Shown one piece after another: positions 20,573 through 27,494 of a DNA stretch of 64,000 nucleotides (position 1 is its first letter; each line of letters opens with the position of its first letter). The notes under the pieces were generated by a model. It had not been told where the DNA came from. It worked only from the letters and a program-made list of their open reading frames with translations, and ran no database searches. Made by a program: the position numbers and the translations under genes. Source of the stretch: Bacillaceae bacterium JMAK1. GTDB lineage: Bacteria > Bacillota > Bacilli > Bacillales > Marinococcaceae. The stretch is taken from the NCBI GenBank assembly GCA_012970285.1, contig JIBW01000002.1:1178001-1242000 (forward strand). The letters run 5' to 3'.

Positions 20573-21055
20573 ATGGGATTTCAATTTCTAATTAACATCT
20601 TAATCATGCTGCTTTGGGCTTCTTTACAACAAAGTTATCATAGTTCCGATTTACTCATCGGCTTTGTAATTGGAGCGATAATTGTATACTTTTTAAGAGG
20701 TGCACTCAATCAAACCTTCTACATGAGAAAAGTATGGGCACTCACTAAATTAGTCGGCTTGTTTATTAAAGAGCTTGTCACAGCTAATTACGACATGATC
20801 AAGATTGTACTAAATCCTCGGCTAAATAAAGACATCAAACCTGGAATTATAGCTGTACCAACGACGCTAAAGTATGATTGGGAAATCACTGTCCTCTCTA
20901 TGCTCGTCACACTAACTCCAGGAACATTAACAATGGACTATTCATCCGATGCAAGAACGCTATATATCCATAGCATGCACGTAGATGACAGACAGAAAGT
21001 AATTGACGACATCACGAATAGTTTTGAACGTGCCATAAGGGAGGTGGGCGAGTAA
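20573..21055 (+). CDS. mrpE: Mrp antiporter subunit E
   Basis: MrpE is a small subunit found only in Mrp-type complexes. The 160 residues have two N-terminal membrane helices and a cytoplasmic part with LTPGTLTMDYSSDARTLYIHSM, the family signature (about 112-133). It begins five bases after mrpD and shares the TAATG junction with mrpF. Confidence 0.93.
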   Translation: MGFQFLINILIMLLWASLQQSYHSSDLLIGFVIGAIIVYFLRGALNQTFYMRKVWALTKLVGLFIKELVTANYDMIKIVLNPRLNKDIKPGIIAVPTTLKYDWEITVLSMLVTLTPGTLTMDYSSDARTLYIHSMHVDDRQKVIDDITNSFERAIREVGE

Positions 21056-21336
21056 TGTTTGAGCTAGTTATGGATATTGGTCTCGTGATCTTGTCCATCT
21101 CAATTGGTCTTTGTTTAATTCGTGCGTTGATCGGTCCCACAACTTCAGACCGAATTGTTGCTCTTGACTCATTTGGTCTCAATTTAATTGGTTTGATATG
21201 CATTATTATGATCCAACAAGATTCAACTGCCTATGTAGAAGTTACGATGATTATCGGTATTCTAGCATTTATCGGTTCCGTAGCTCTTGCAAAATTCTTA
21301 GAAAGAGGTGTCGTCATTGATCGAGATTCTCATTAG
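21055..21336 (+). CDS. mrpF: Mrp antiporter subunit F
   Basis: MrpF is a three-helix membrane subunit. The 93 residues include the family signature RALIGPTTSDRIVALDS (about 24-40), which follows the first helix. The start codon shares a base with the mrpE stop, and the 3' end overlaps mrpG by 29 bases. Confidence 0.94.
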   Translation: MFELVMDIGLVILSISIGLCLIRALIGPTTSDRIVALDSFGLNLIGLICIIMIQQDSTAYVEVTMIIGILAFIGSVALAKFLERGVVIDRDSH

Positions 21337-21700
21337 TATATTCATCATTGGCGGTTGCCTACTAAGCTTAATAGGTTCGCTTGGGATCATACGCCTCAAG
21401 GACATTTACGGGCGTATGCATGCAGCTACAAAAAGTGCTACACTCGGTGTAATCTTAATCATCATAGGAACATTTATTACGTTTATGGGCAGAGGAACGC
21501 TCCTTTTTTCACTCTTTTTCACGATTTTATTCGTTTTTTTGACGGCACCTGTTGCCGCAATGATTATTTCAAGGTCCGCACACCGCATCGGTGTTGAGTT
21601 ATGGGAGAACACACAATTCGACGAACTACACGATAGCTACCCGGAGGAACTTAAGCCAGAGCGAGACAATTCAAAGGCTGAAGAAATCTCTACGCGATAA
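21308..21700 (+). CDS. mrpG: Mrp antiporter subunit G
   Basis: MrpG is the last subunit of the operon, a three-helix membrane protein. GSLGIIRLKDIYGRMHAATKSATLG near residues 23-47 (given as a region) is the PhaG/MnhG signature. The product is 130 residues with a charged hydrophilic tail. The GTG start at 21308 is used here; an in-frame TTG at 21317 is an alternative. The long overlap with mrpF indicates coupling. No clear terminator follows, only an imperfect inverted repeat at 21727-21772. Confidence 0.92.
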   Translation: MSSLIEILISIFIIGGCLLSLIGSLGIIRLKDIYGRMHAATKSATLGVILIIIGTFITFMGRGTLLFSLFFTILFVFLTAPVAAMIISRSAHRIGVELWENTQFDELHDSYPEELKPERDNSKAEEISTR

Positions 21701-21726
21701 GTATTTAGAGAGTTATCAAGCACACG

Positions 21727-21772
21727 ATTGAAATGATTTAAACTCGGCAATACTGGTTTTAATCACTTCAAT
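21727..21772. repeat. Imperfect inverted repeat after mrpG
   Basis: Two 16-base arms (21727-21742 and 21757-21772) pair at 14 of 16 positions around a 14-base loop. No T run follows, so it may be an RNA stability hairpin or a regulatory site rather than an intrinsic terminator. Confidence 0.5.
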
Positions 21773-21795
21773 TGGCTTAAATATCCCTTGAACAC

Positions 21796-21824
21796 TTGAC
21801 ATAGCAAGGTTTCATGAGTAAATT
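21796..21824 (+). promoter_or_regulatory. Promoter of the HU gene
   Basis: TTGACA (21796-21801), a 17-base spacer and TAAATT (21819-21824) lie 45 bases upstream of the HU start codon. Confidence 0.65.
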
Positions 21825-21868
21825 TGTAGTGTACCCGGATTAAACTGTAATGAAAGGGAGTTATTTCA

Positions 21869-22144
21869 ATGAATAAGACTGATTTGATCAATGCTGTTGC
21901 AGAACACGCAGATCTTTCCAAAAAAGAAGCTTCAAAAGCTGTAGACGCAGTATTCGACAACATTACTGACACGCTTAAAACTGGTGACAAAGTTCAACTA
22001 GTTGGTTTCGGAAGCTTTGAAGTACGTGAGCGTGCTTCTCGTAAGGGACGCAACCCACAAACTGGTGATGAGATTGAAATCCCAGCAACTAAGAATCCTG
22101 CATTCCGTCCAGGAAAGCAACTTAAAGACGCTGTTAACGAATAG
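21869..22144 (+). CDS. hup: HU family DNA-binding protein
   Basis: HU is the main nucleoid-associated DNA-bending protein. The 91-residue product has the full signature: [12 protein letters not shown] at the N-terminus, [19 protein letters not shown] (about 46-64) and the DNA-contacting arm with the proline in [13 protein letters not shown]. It has its own promoter and shares a terminator with the convergent sigK fragment. Confidence 0.96.
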   Translation: MNKTDLINAVAEHADLSKKEASKAVDAVFDNITDTLKTGDKVQLVGFGSFEVRERASRKGRNPQTGDEIEIPATKNPAFRPGKQLKDAVNE

Positions 22145-22160
22145 TTTACTTATAGCGTTA

Positions 22161-22200
22161 AAAAAAGGACAGGCCGATTCGTCGGCTCTGTCCTTTTCTC
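22161..22200. terminator. Bidirectional terminator between HU and sigK
   Basis: AAAGGACAG-GCCGA pairs with TCGGC-CTGTCCTTT across a TTCG tetraloop, with one bulged T. It is flanked by an A run on the left and TTTTCTCTTT on the right, so it can serve both genes. Confidence 0.85.
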
Positions 22201-22205
22201 TTTCT

Positions 22206-22571
22206 CTAGACTTGTTCTCCTTTTTGTTTCTTGTAGAACGCTTGGAAAAGCTTTAATAAGGCTCGTTTTTCAATTCGGGATACATAGCTCCGTGATATGC
22301 CTAAATCCTTCGCAATCTCCCTCTGTGTTCGTTCCTCGTCTTCCCCAAGACCAAACCTACCTATGACGACTTCTTTTTCTCGATCGGTTAATACATGTAT
22401 ACACTCATAAATTTGTTTTTTCTCCATTTTTAGTTGTAACGCTTCAACAACATCGGGTGCATCATCTTGAAGAATTTCAAGTAAACTTAATTCATTACCC
22501 TCTTTATCCGCTCCGATGGGTTCATTAATGGAAACATCTTTACGTACCTTTTTCAACGAACGTAAATGCAT
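22206..22571 (-). pseudogene. sigK: C-terminal part of sporulation sigma factor K (spoIIIC half)
   Basis: This is the distal half of the late mother-cell sigma factor. The 121 visible codons begin [14 protein letters not shown] and continue with DPIG-like [18 protein letters not shown] (region 3), then [16 protein letters not shown] and [28 protein letters not shown] (region 4 helix-turn-helix). In full-length SigK this sequence is preceded by ...ENEIL. Here GAA-ATA-CTC (E-I-L) is still present just upstream, but the frame then enters unrelated DNA next to a serine recombinase. Regions 1.2 and 2 are absent from the window. This is the split arrangement of a skin-like element: the gene is not dead but becomes functional after excision. 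The ATG at 22571 is an internal methionine codon. Confidence 0.93.
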
Positions 22572-22574
22572 GAG

Positions 22575-22590
22575 TATTTCGATCTTTATT
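22575..22590. other. Prophage/sigK junction (attachment site)
   Basis: The sigK reading frame is recognisable back to the codon at 22580-22578 (GAA, E of EIL). Further upstream the codons no longer match SigK, and the recombinase stop is at 22604. The serine-recombinase crossover must therefore lie near 22578-22585. The partner site is outside the window, so the core bases cannot be fixed. Confidence 0.75.
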
Positions 22591-22603
22591 ACAGTACCTA
22601 CGC

Positions 22604-24109
22604 TTAGAAAGTAATAATCTCTGTTCGATCCTCGTAAATAATAATTTCTCTGATTAGTTTGTTCATAATTTCTTGTTTTTCCTCAAACTTCAAGTCACCT
22701 TGTTTCTCAAAGTAAAAAGATGCCACTTCTTCAAATAAAGCTTCATCTGCTTGATGACTCTGATACTCTTCGTTCTTTACCTCAAGATCTTCTAATTTTA
22801 TTTGCAGCTCTTTTTCCTTTTGAGAATTAGCGTTTAATTGTTCTCGTATTTCTTCTGTAGATATATCTAAATCTCCACTAAAAAGTTCAAACAACCTTTT
22901 ACGAGCAGATTTCAGTTTTTCAATTTCCTCATTTAACCGAGCAATGTTCTCTTCTTCAAAATTAGGTACATTCAAATTGTCCTCTTCTGATGTAGCGCTA
23001 ATCTCTCCAGGGTCATTCAAATAGGCTTCTACCCTATGCCACACTTCAGTCTCTAGTTGATCGGCAGGCACTCTCATTATTGGTCTGCACCCAGGGAACT
23101 TCGCTCCTACAGAATTCTTTAGGCATGTATACTCACGTCTATACTTGCTCCAATTCTTAGCGTATCGGCCTGTAATCGTGTTGCCGCACTTACCACACCT
23201 ACAAAGTCCACTTAGCATGTATTTGCGGTTTCCTTGCTTTGTAGAGCGCCTCTTAATGGTCTGCAATTTATTCTGAGCATATTTAAACGTCTGTTCGTCT
23301 ATAATTGCTGGTACTTCAATCGTAATCCATTCTTCTTTAGGTCTAACTGATATCATGACACGATCTTCTGCTTCCCGATACTTGTTTCCAAGCATATCTT
23401 CCGTATTCCATTTATTTTGATGGTACACGCCAGTATAGGTCTCGTTGTAGAGGATTTGACGCACAACATTGCGATGCCAAATTCCCTTGCCTTGTTTAGT
23501 TGGAATGTTCATTTGGTTAAGGTATCCAGCAATTGAGTTCATACCTTTAATATGAGACGGAGGACTAACAAAAAGACTAAATATCATCTGCACTATCTTG
23601 GCTTCTTCTTCATTAACTACATACATCCCATTTTCTTTATCATAGCTGTACCCTAACATATGACCGTTTTTAACTACCTTGCCTTTTTTGGCTTTGTTAA
23701 GTCGTCCACGAGACATACGTTCATTAATTTTCTCTTTTTCAAACTCAGCGATTGCACCTCTCATTTGATAAAAAAGCATGCCCTCTGGAGTTCTTGCAAA
23801 CTCACCATTCACATATTCTATAGAAGCTTTCTTTTCAATCTCTTCTGTGATGATTAATTGATGGACCAGCTTTCTTGATAAACGGTCAGGATCGTAGCAA
23901 ATTACTTTACTAATGCTCCCCTTCTTAATATCCTCTCTAAGCCTTGATAAAGCCGGTCGATCTAACACTGAACCGCTAACACCATCGTCGATGTATTCAA
24001 TCGCTTCTGTTGTTTTCGCCTTCTCCTGGCAATCCCTTATCTGACCCTCGATACTGTACCCGTGCTTGCTCTGCTCTTCCGTGCTGACACGAATGTAAAG
24101 TGCTATCAT
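22604..24109 (-). CDS. spoIVCA: Large serine recombinase, SpoIVCA-like
   Basis: This enzyme should integrate and excise the element at the sigK site. The N-terminal catalytic domain has the nucleophile motif [10 protein letters not shown] (serine at residue 9), [13 protein letters not shown] and DRLSRK, typical of large serine recombinases. A Recombinase domain follows ([21 protein letters not shown]). Then comes a zinc ribbon with CRCGKCG and a later CLKN/C cluster, and a long coiled coil (about 385-450). At 501 residues it matches SpoIVCA of the B. subtilis skin element (500). It ends 32 bases from the sigK sequence. The ATG at 24109 has GGAGAGTGAAG upstream. The upstream small frame overlaps its start. 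Confidence 0.92.
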   Translation of the reverse strand: MIALYIRVSTEEQSKHGYSIEGQIRDCQEKAKTTEAIEYIDDGVSGSVLDRPALSRLREDIKKGSISKVICYDPDRLSRKLVHQLIITEEIEKKASIEYVNGEFARTPEGMLFYQMRGAIAEFEKEKINERMSRGRLNKAKKGKVVKNGHMLGYSYDKENGMYVVNEEEAKIVQMIFSLFVSPPSHIKGMNSIAGYLNQMNIPTKQGKGIWHRNVVRQILYNETYTGVYHQNKWNTEDMLGNKYREAEDRVMISVRPKEEWITIEVPAIIDEQTFKYAQNKLQTIKRRSTKQGNRKYMLSGLCRCGKCGNTITGRYAKNWSKYRREYTCLKNSVGAKFPGCRPIMRVPADQLETEVWHRVEAYLNDPGEISATSEEDNLNVPNFEEENIARLNEEIEKLKSARKRLFELFSGDLDISTEEIREQLNANSQKEKELQIKLEDLEVKNEEYQSHQADEALFEEVASFYFEKQGDLKFEEKQEIMNKLIREIIIYEDRTEIITF

Positions 24110-24209
24110 TTTTCTTCACTCTCCGCTTTTGGTAATAGCTTTTCATAAGCGCATAACATTCACGTCTCATCTCATTCGCTGATTCGCCTTCTTTTAAAAT
24201 TACACGCAT
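23997..24209 (-). CDS. Small protein overlapping the recombinase start
   Basis: A 70-codon frame begins at an ATG with a strong ribosome site, GGAGGTG, 6 bases upstream. Its first 35 residues (MRVILKEGESANEMRRECYA..., then KSYYQKRR) look like a real charged helical protein. The remaining 35 are read out of frame inside the recombinase gene and look unlike normal protein. It may have lost an earlier stop, or it may couple translation to the recombinase. I know no function. Confidence 0.5.
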   Translation of the reverse strand: MRVILKEGESANEMRRECYALMKSYYQKRRVKKNDSTLHSCQHGRAEQARVQYRGSDKGLPGEGENNRSD

Positions 24210-24286
24210 ATCGCCACACCTCCATTTTATAAATATGAAGGTGCAGCTTGTACTCTTGACAATTACATTTCTAATATTTAGTAAAA

Positions 24287-24314
24287 AAAGAGCACGCTTT
24301 TAGGCATACTCTTT
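24287..24314 (-). terminator. Terminator after the mini-WYL gene
   Basis: On the minus strand an 11-bp stem (24314-24304 with 24297-24287, two G-U pairs) is followed by seven T residues. The upstream arm lies in the last codons of the 24300-24515 gene, separating it from the recombinase unit. Confidence 0.65.
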
Positions 24315-24515
24315 CTGCTTTTCTGCTGCTAAAATATTTACAAGCTGTATAGTTCTTACAGCGTTTCGTTTATGACACCAGACCAGTGCAGTTTTTTTAT
24401 CCATTCTACGCACCGTTACTCTCCGCTGACTTAATGATCCATCCTTAGCTTCATATATAATATTAACGGGTACTCCTAATGATAAGGAGTGTTGCAATAC
24501 ATAACTGTTCATCAA
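24300..24515 (-). CDS. Small WYL-like protein
   Basis: This 71-residue product has the pattern VNIIYEAKDGSLSQRRVTV...ALVWCHKRNAVRTIQLVNIL, resembling a minimal WYL domain (a small-molecule or nucleic-acid-sensing beta fold usually fused to a helix-turn-helix). Here the DNA-binding part is a separate upstream gene (24512-24736) whose 3' end overlaps it by 4 bases. The two products may therefore form one bipartite regulator (inference). Confidence 0.55.
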   Translation of the reverse strand: MMNSYVLQHSLSLGVPVNIIYEAKDGSLSQRRVTVRRMDKKTALVWCHKRNAVRTIQLVNILAAEKQKEYA

Positions 24516-24736
24516 ACAACCTCCCGTTTAAGTATCTGTAGTGTTCGAGGTTTGTCATATTCCCAAGTTACAATACCTTTTGCCTTCAAACGGCTAAACA
24601 GCGTATGTACAGCTGACACTGCTTTCACGCCAAGCAATTCTGCCAATTCACGAAACGTGGGAGCGTAACCGTTATTTTCAATATAAGTAATAGCAACTTT
24701 TAAAGCCTCTTCTTGTTTCTTAGTCATCTTCACCAC
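24512..24736 (-). CDS. LexA-like DNA-binding protein without protease domain
   Basis: The 74 residues align with the N-terminal winged helix of LexA: MTKKQEEALKVAITYIE, GYAPTFRELAELLGV, then AVHTLFSRLKAKGIV and KPRTLQIL. The protein stops where LexA would continue into the cleavage site and Ser/Lys peptidase domain. It cannot self-cleave. It should bind LexA-type sites, two of which lie in the divergent promoter region just upstream (24763-24776 and 24794-24807). It could repress, or compete with host LexA. Confidence 0.75.
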   Translation of the reverse strand: MVKMTKKQEEALKVAITYIENNGYAPTFRELAELLGVKAVSAVHTLFSRLKAKGIVTWEYDKPRTLQILKREVV

Positions 24737-24762
24737 TCCGTTCTATTTGATCTCATAATATA

Positions 24763-24815
24763 CGAACATACATTCGAAATCAAGACTTTTTAACGAACTT
24801 TTGTTCGTGTATAAT
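24763..24815. promoter_or_regulatory. Divergent promoter region with LexA (SOS) boxes
   Basis: CGAACTTTTGTTCG (24794-24807) is a perfect match to the Bacillus LexA box (GAAC-N4-GTTC with flanking C and G). It directly precedes TATAAT (24810-24815) of the rightward promoter, so bound LexA would block RNA polymerase. A second, one-mismatch site, CGAACATACATTCG, lies at 24763-24776 near the leftward gene. Confidence 0.8.
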
Positions 24816-24852
24816 CATTCATATAGAACATAATAACTATGGAGGTGCCTTT

Positions 24853-25071
24853 TTGAACCGTAATTGGAGTACGATTGTGAACACGATTAACATATCAAGA
24901 TCACTTAACAATCAAATAAGCATCACCTATTATAACGATGGAGAACAAACGGCCATAGGTAAAATCACCAAAATCGATAACGCTGACCACCAACTAACAT
25001 TGAAGCATAAACAAGATTTTTGGGTGCTACAGTACAAATACATCATCGATGCATCGGTGATCGCATCATGA
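24853..25071 (+). CDS. YolD-like short protein
   Basis: The 72-residue product has the beta-strand pattern ISITYYNDGEQTAIGKITKIDNADHQLTL...YIIDASV, similar to the C-terminal half of YolD-like proteins, which accompany the SOS-induced Y-family polymerases of Bacillus phages. The start is TTG at 24853 with GGAGGTG 5 bases upstream. Its stop overlaps the next start (ATGA). Regulation by the SOS box upstream is inferred from position. Confidence 0.6.
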   Translation: MNRNWSTIVNTINISRSLNNQISITYYNDGEQTAIGKITKIDNADHQLTLKHKQDFWVLQYKYIIDASVIAS

Positions 25072-25415
25072 GAGGTAACAAATTAAGTCCCGGCTCTAAT
25101 ATGCGGTGGGAATCAATGCGGATGATCCTGCCTGAGCAGCGTGAAGAATGGTTGAAGCACCAACATGACAATAAAAAGGTTAAGCAGCCAGTGTTAGACG
25201 AACAGCAGTGGGAAGAGTTTGGTCGTACATTGGAAGAGTGTATGGAATACAATCACTTAATTTGCTTTACTTATTGGCAAGACGGATTCTTTTATGAGTT
25301 AATCGGTTACTGTCATTACATTAATTCGACTCAGAAGCAATTTCATATTGTGGACATTAACGAGGAAGTGTATTACTTAAAATTTAATGTGATTACAGAA
25401 ATTAAAGCTAGGTAG
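25068..25415 (+). CDS. YolD-like protein
   Basis: The 115 residues have the full YolD layout. The N-terminal MRGNKLSPGSNMRWESMRMILPEQ corresponds to the usual RGxxxW..MMLPEH motif. LDEQQWEEFGRTLEECMEYN is followed by a beta-rich half (FTYWQDGFFYELIGYCHYI...EVYYLKFNVITEI). YolD proteins usually sit upstream of a UvrX/YqjW lesion-bypass polymerase. No such polymerase is present here, so the pair is an orphan SOS unit. Confidence 0.75.
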   Translation: MRGNKLSPGSNMRWESMRMILPEQREEWLKHQHDNKKVKQPVLDEQQWEEFGRTLEECMEYNHLICFTYWQDGFFYELIGYCHYINSTQKQFHIVDINEEVYYLKFNVITEIKAR

Positions 25416-25437
25416 AAGAGTATACCTAGCTTTTTAG
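25404..25437 (+). terminator. Terminator of the YolD pair
   Basis: AAAGCTAGGTA pairs with TACCTAGCTTT across a short loop and is followed by TTAGATT. It separates the pair from the convergent XRE gene. Confidence 0.75.
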
Positions 25438-25439
25438 AT

Positions 25440-26123
25440 TCAGCCTTTATTCTGACACAATTTAATTAAATAGCTTGCTTCTTTGTCACTAATTTTTCGA
25501 TGGTTTCTAGTTTTACTACTTATTCCGAATAATTCTGTTTTCGAATTATCTAAATAGCTTTCCGTTATCCCTAAGGATGGCAAATCCTTAATCAGTTTTC
25601 TATCCAAAGCAAGTGGGGTAGACAGAACCTTTGACTTATTACGGTCTCCCACAAGTACAATATGATCCACTTTAGCTGCACTGTTTAGTTTATCGATTCT
25701 TTCATCATCAGTTCCACGCTCAAGTATTTCTTCAATTAGATAGTACGCTGTAATATACTCTTGACCTCCAATAGATGTATGGAAAAAAGCGTAACTTCCT
25801 ATTTGTGCATTATTTCTTGTGTTTGCCCCACGTTGATTATCAGCATCGCCATAAGTTAAGTGAGTAAAATCAGGATCCGCATGCTTTTCTAATTCTTTAT
25901 ACTTTATAAATATATTCATTCCATTCCCACGCTCCTCTTTTTTAGGGTAAAGATCTTCAAAACTACATTGAAATAAAGAAGTCATTTTATGAATTTCATA
26001 AATAGAGGGATCAGAAGCGCCGTTTTCCAACTGCGAAACTCTTTTCTGACTAATTTCCATTTTTAAGGCTAATTTGTTTTGAGTTAGTTTACTTTGACTT
26101 CTATATAAAGATATACGATTCAA
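25440..26123 (-). CDS. XRE-family regulator with C-terminal PUA/Nmad-like domain
   Basis: The N-terminal 65 residues are a Cro/CI helix-turn-helix (KLTQNKLALKMEISQKRVSQLENGASDPS). The remaining 160 residues form a different domain with DPDFTHLTYGD, then IGSYAFFHTSIG and YITAYYLIEEIL, then VGDRNKSKVLSTPL. This pattern resembles small nucleotide-modification-associated (Nmad3-type) or PUA/EVE-like folds; that reading is by eye only. No LexA-type peptidase residues are seen, so RecA-stimulated cleavage is not expected. It may be the prophage repressor, or a regulator sensing a modified nucleotide. It has its own promoter (26171-26199). Confidence 0.65.
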   Translation of the reverse strand: MNRISLYRSQSKLTQNKLALKMEISQKRVSQLENGASDPSIYEIHKMTSLFQCSFEDLYPKKEERGNGMNIFIKYKELEKHADPDFTHLTYGDADNQRGANTRNNAQIGSYAFFHTSIGGQEYITAYYLIEEILERGTDDERIDKLNSAAKVDHIVLVGDRNKSKVLSTPLALDRKLIKDLPSLGITESYLDNSKTELFGISSKTRNHRKISDKEASYLIKLCQNKG

Positions 26124-26170
26124 ACAGGCGCCTCCCCAGTGAATTGAATTTATTCTAATTCGGTATAATA

Positions 26171-26199
26171 ATGATATACAAAACTCATATTGTTGTCAA
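26171..26199 (-). promoter_or_regulatory. Promoter of the XRE/Nmad-like gene
   Basis: On the minus strand, consensus TTGACA (26199-26194) and TATCAT (26176-26171) are 17 bases apart. The interrupted palindrome GTATA-N7-TATAC (26163-26179) covers the -10 and is a plausible autoregulatory operator. Confidence 0.7.
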
Positions 26200-26203
26200 T
26201 GTT

Positions 26204-26647
26204 CTAAATTGATTCACCAATAGAAACTAATAAGTCCATAAATAACGGTGTCAATTGCAACAGTATATAGCCAATGGACGCTTGCATCAAAAGACTGTAA
26301 CCTCGCTCTTTCATGCCCAACATAACGAATATTCCGCCTACCGTTACCATTACTCCAGCTAGAGGCAAGCTTAAGTTTTGTAATAAGTCAATGAGTGGAT
26401 CAAAGCTATGCACGATCCGTGACTTGACTCCATCTCCTAAAGCTCCTACGGGCATTGCTTCTGCTGCATTGGCCATTGAAAAGAACCACGGCTGTAATGC
26501 TATCCCTCCTGTAACTGCGGTAGCAGTCGTTAAGGCAACTAATTTTTCTTCTTGTTGTCTCTGTTTTTTGCTTTTATGATGATCACCTCGCATGAATTCT
26601 TGAACAGTGAATGATTCAACTTTACGGAAGCTGTCAAAATAACTCAT
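26204..26647 (-). CDS. Small membrane protein, TrbC/VirB2-like topology
   Basis: The 147-residue protein has a basic N-terminus rich in Lys and Gln (about 22-35), a hydrophobic segment ending ALQPWFFSMANAAEA that resembles a signal peptide with an AxA-type cleavage site, and two further hydrophobic helices (about 92-115 and 120-140). This layout is like pilin or core subunits of conjugation systems. It is the last gene of a unit with a Replic_Relax protein and an FtsK-like ATPase. Function unknown. Confidence 0.6.
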   Translation of the reverse strand: MSYFDSFRKVESFTVQEFMRGDHHKSKKQRQQEEKLVALTTATAVTGGIALQPWFFSMANAAEAMPVGALGDGVKSRIVHSFDPLIDLLQNLSLPLAGVMVTVGGIFVMLGMKERGYSLLMQASIGYILLQLTPLFMDLLVSIGESI

Positions 26648-26886
26648 GATTTAATCACCCTTTTCAATGTGTTAAGTTGATTTCTTCTCTTTGATCCATT
26701 TGGTGAGTAAGTTAAATACGCCTCCAACCCTACGCGTCCTACCTTTTTAGCACTGGCAACTGCTTTTTTTCGTTTAGTCTGTTTCTTTTTTGCTTTTGCT
26801 TTAATAGTCCTACTCTTGTATTCTGAGTTTTTCACTGACCGAGAGTTGCTTTTGGTTTTAAGAGCTGCACTCTTTCTCTTAGCCAT
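26644..26886 (-). CDS. Very basic small protein
   Basis: This 80-residue protein consists largely of Lys, Arg, Ser and Ala (for example KAKAKKKQTKRKKAVASAKK). It probably binds nucleic acid. It overlaps the 26204-26647 gene by 4 bases and touches the Replic_Relax gene, so all three are co-translated. Confidence 0.65.
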   Translation of the reverse strand: MAKRKSAALKTKSNSRSVKNSEYKSRTIKAKAKKKQTKRKKAVASAKKVGRVGLEAYLTYSPNGSKRRNQLNTLKRVIKS

Positions 26887-27494
26887 TACATAACCCCCAT
26901 TGCTGATAAGTCATCTGCTGTGAGCACGACATGGTTTATGCCTCGTTCAACGCACTCTTTTGATAGCGTAGTTTCTCTCGATTTAATGTCTGTAAGCCAC
27001 ACCAAATTAAATGGCTCTGCACTGTTGGAGCTTAGCTCGTTGTATCTCTCGATCTTTTTAACGTTTTCTTTCATCGTTTGCCTATGGTCCACTTCAACAA
27101 AGCATACAGTTCCCTCATACTTAAAATATGCGTCTGCTATTACCTGCCGATCCCCGATACTTATACGAGCTTCATTCCTCCAACTAGATGGAAAGCCATA
27201 CATAATGTAAAGATTATTGCGCATTAAAATATGATCGATCTGATTGGTTTTCTTGACCACTTTGCTACTGTTCACACACTCTCGACCTTTTTTATTTAAA
27301 TAATAGACTTTTTTATTGCCATGCTGAAATGAGTGCAGATACTCTGACATGCTACGTAACAAGCGATTAGTGTTAGCGATGCTCTTAGTATCATGGATTT
27401 GCATAAGCTGCTGTCCAGTCAGTAAATCAAGCCTCCTCAATGACAATAGGATATTTTCGATCCTTTGCAGGTACGCAGTGGTCTTGTGATGCAT
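26886..27494 (-). CDS. Replication-relaxation family protein
   Basis: The product has an N-terminal winged-helix-like part (ENILLSLRRLDLLTGQQLMQIH) and a C-terminal nuclease-like fold with ADAYFKYEGTVCFVEVDHRQ (a D...ExD arrangement) and FNLVWLTD. It matches the Replic_Relax family first described on Bacillus plasmids and common in phage lysogeny modules. I use the ATG at 27494 (MHHKTT) after GAAGGGG; an ATG at 27503 also exists. It overlaps the FtsK-like gene by about 70 bases. Confidence 0.75.
   Translation of the reverse strand: MHHKTTAYLQRIENILLSLRRLDLLTGQQLMQIHDTKSIANTNRLLRSMSEYLHSFQHGNKKVYYLNKKGRECVNSSKVVKKTNQIDHILMRNNLYIMYGFPSSWRNEARISIGDRQVIADAYFKYEGTVCFVEVDHRQTMKENVKKIERYNELSSNSAEPFNLVWLTDIKSRETTLSKECVERGINHVVLTADDLSAMGVM

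Noticed and set aside
21727-21772. Intrinsic terminator after mrpG
   Set aside because: The inverted repeat is not followed by a T run on either strand, so it is listed only as a repeat.
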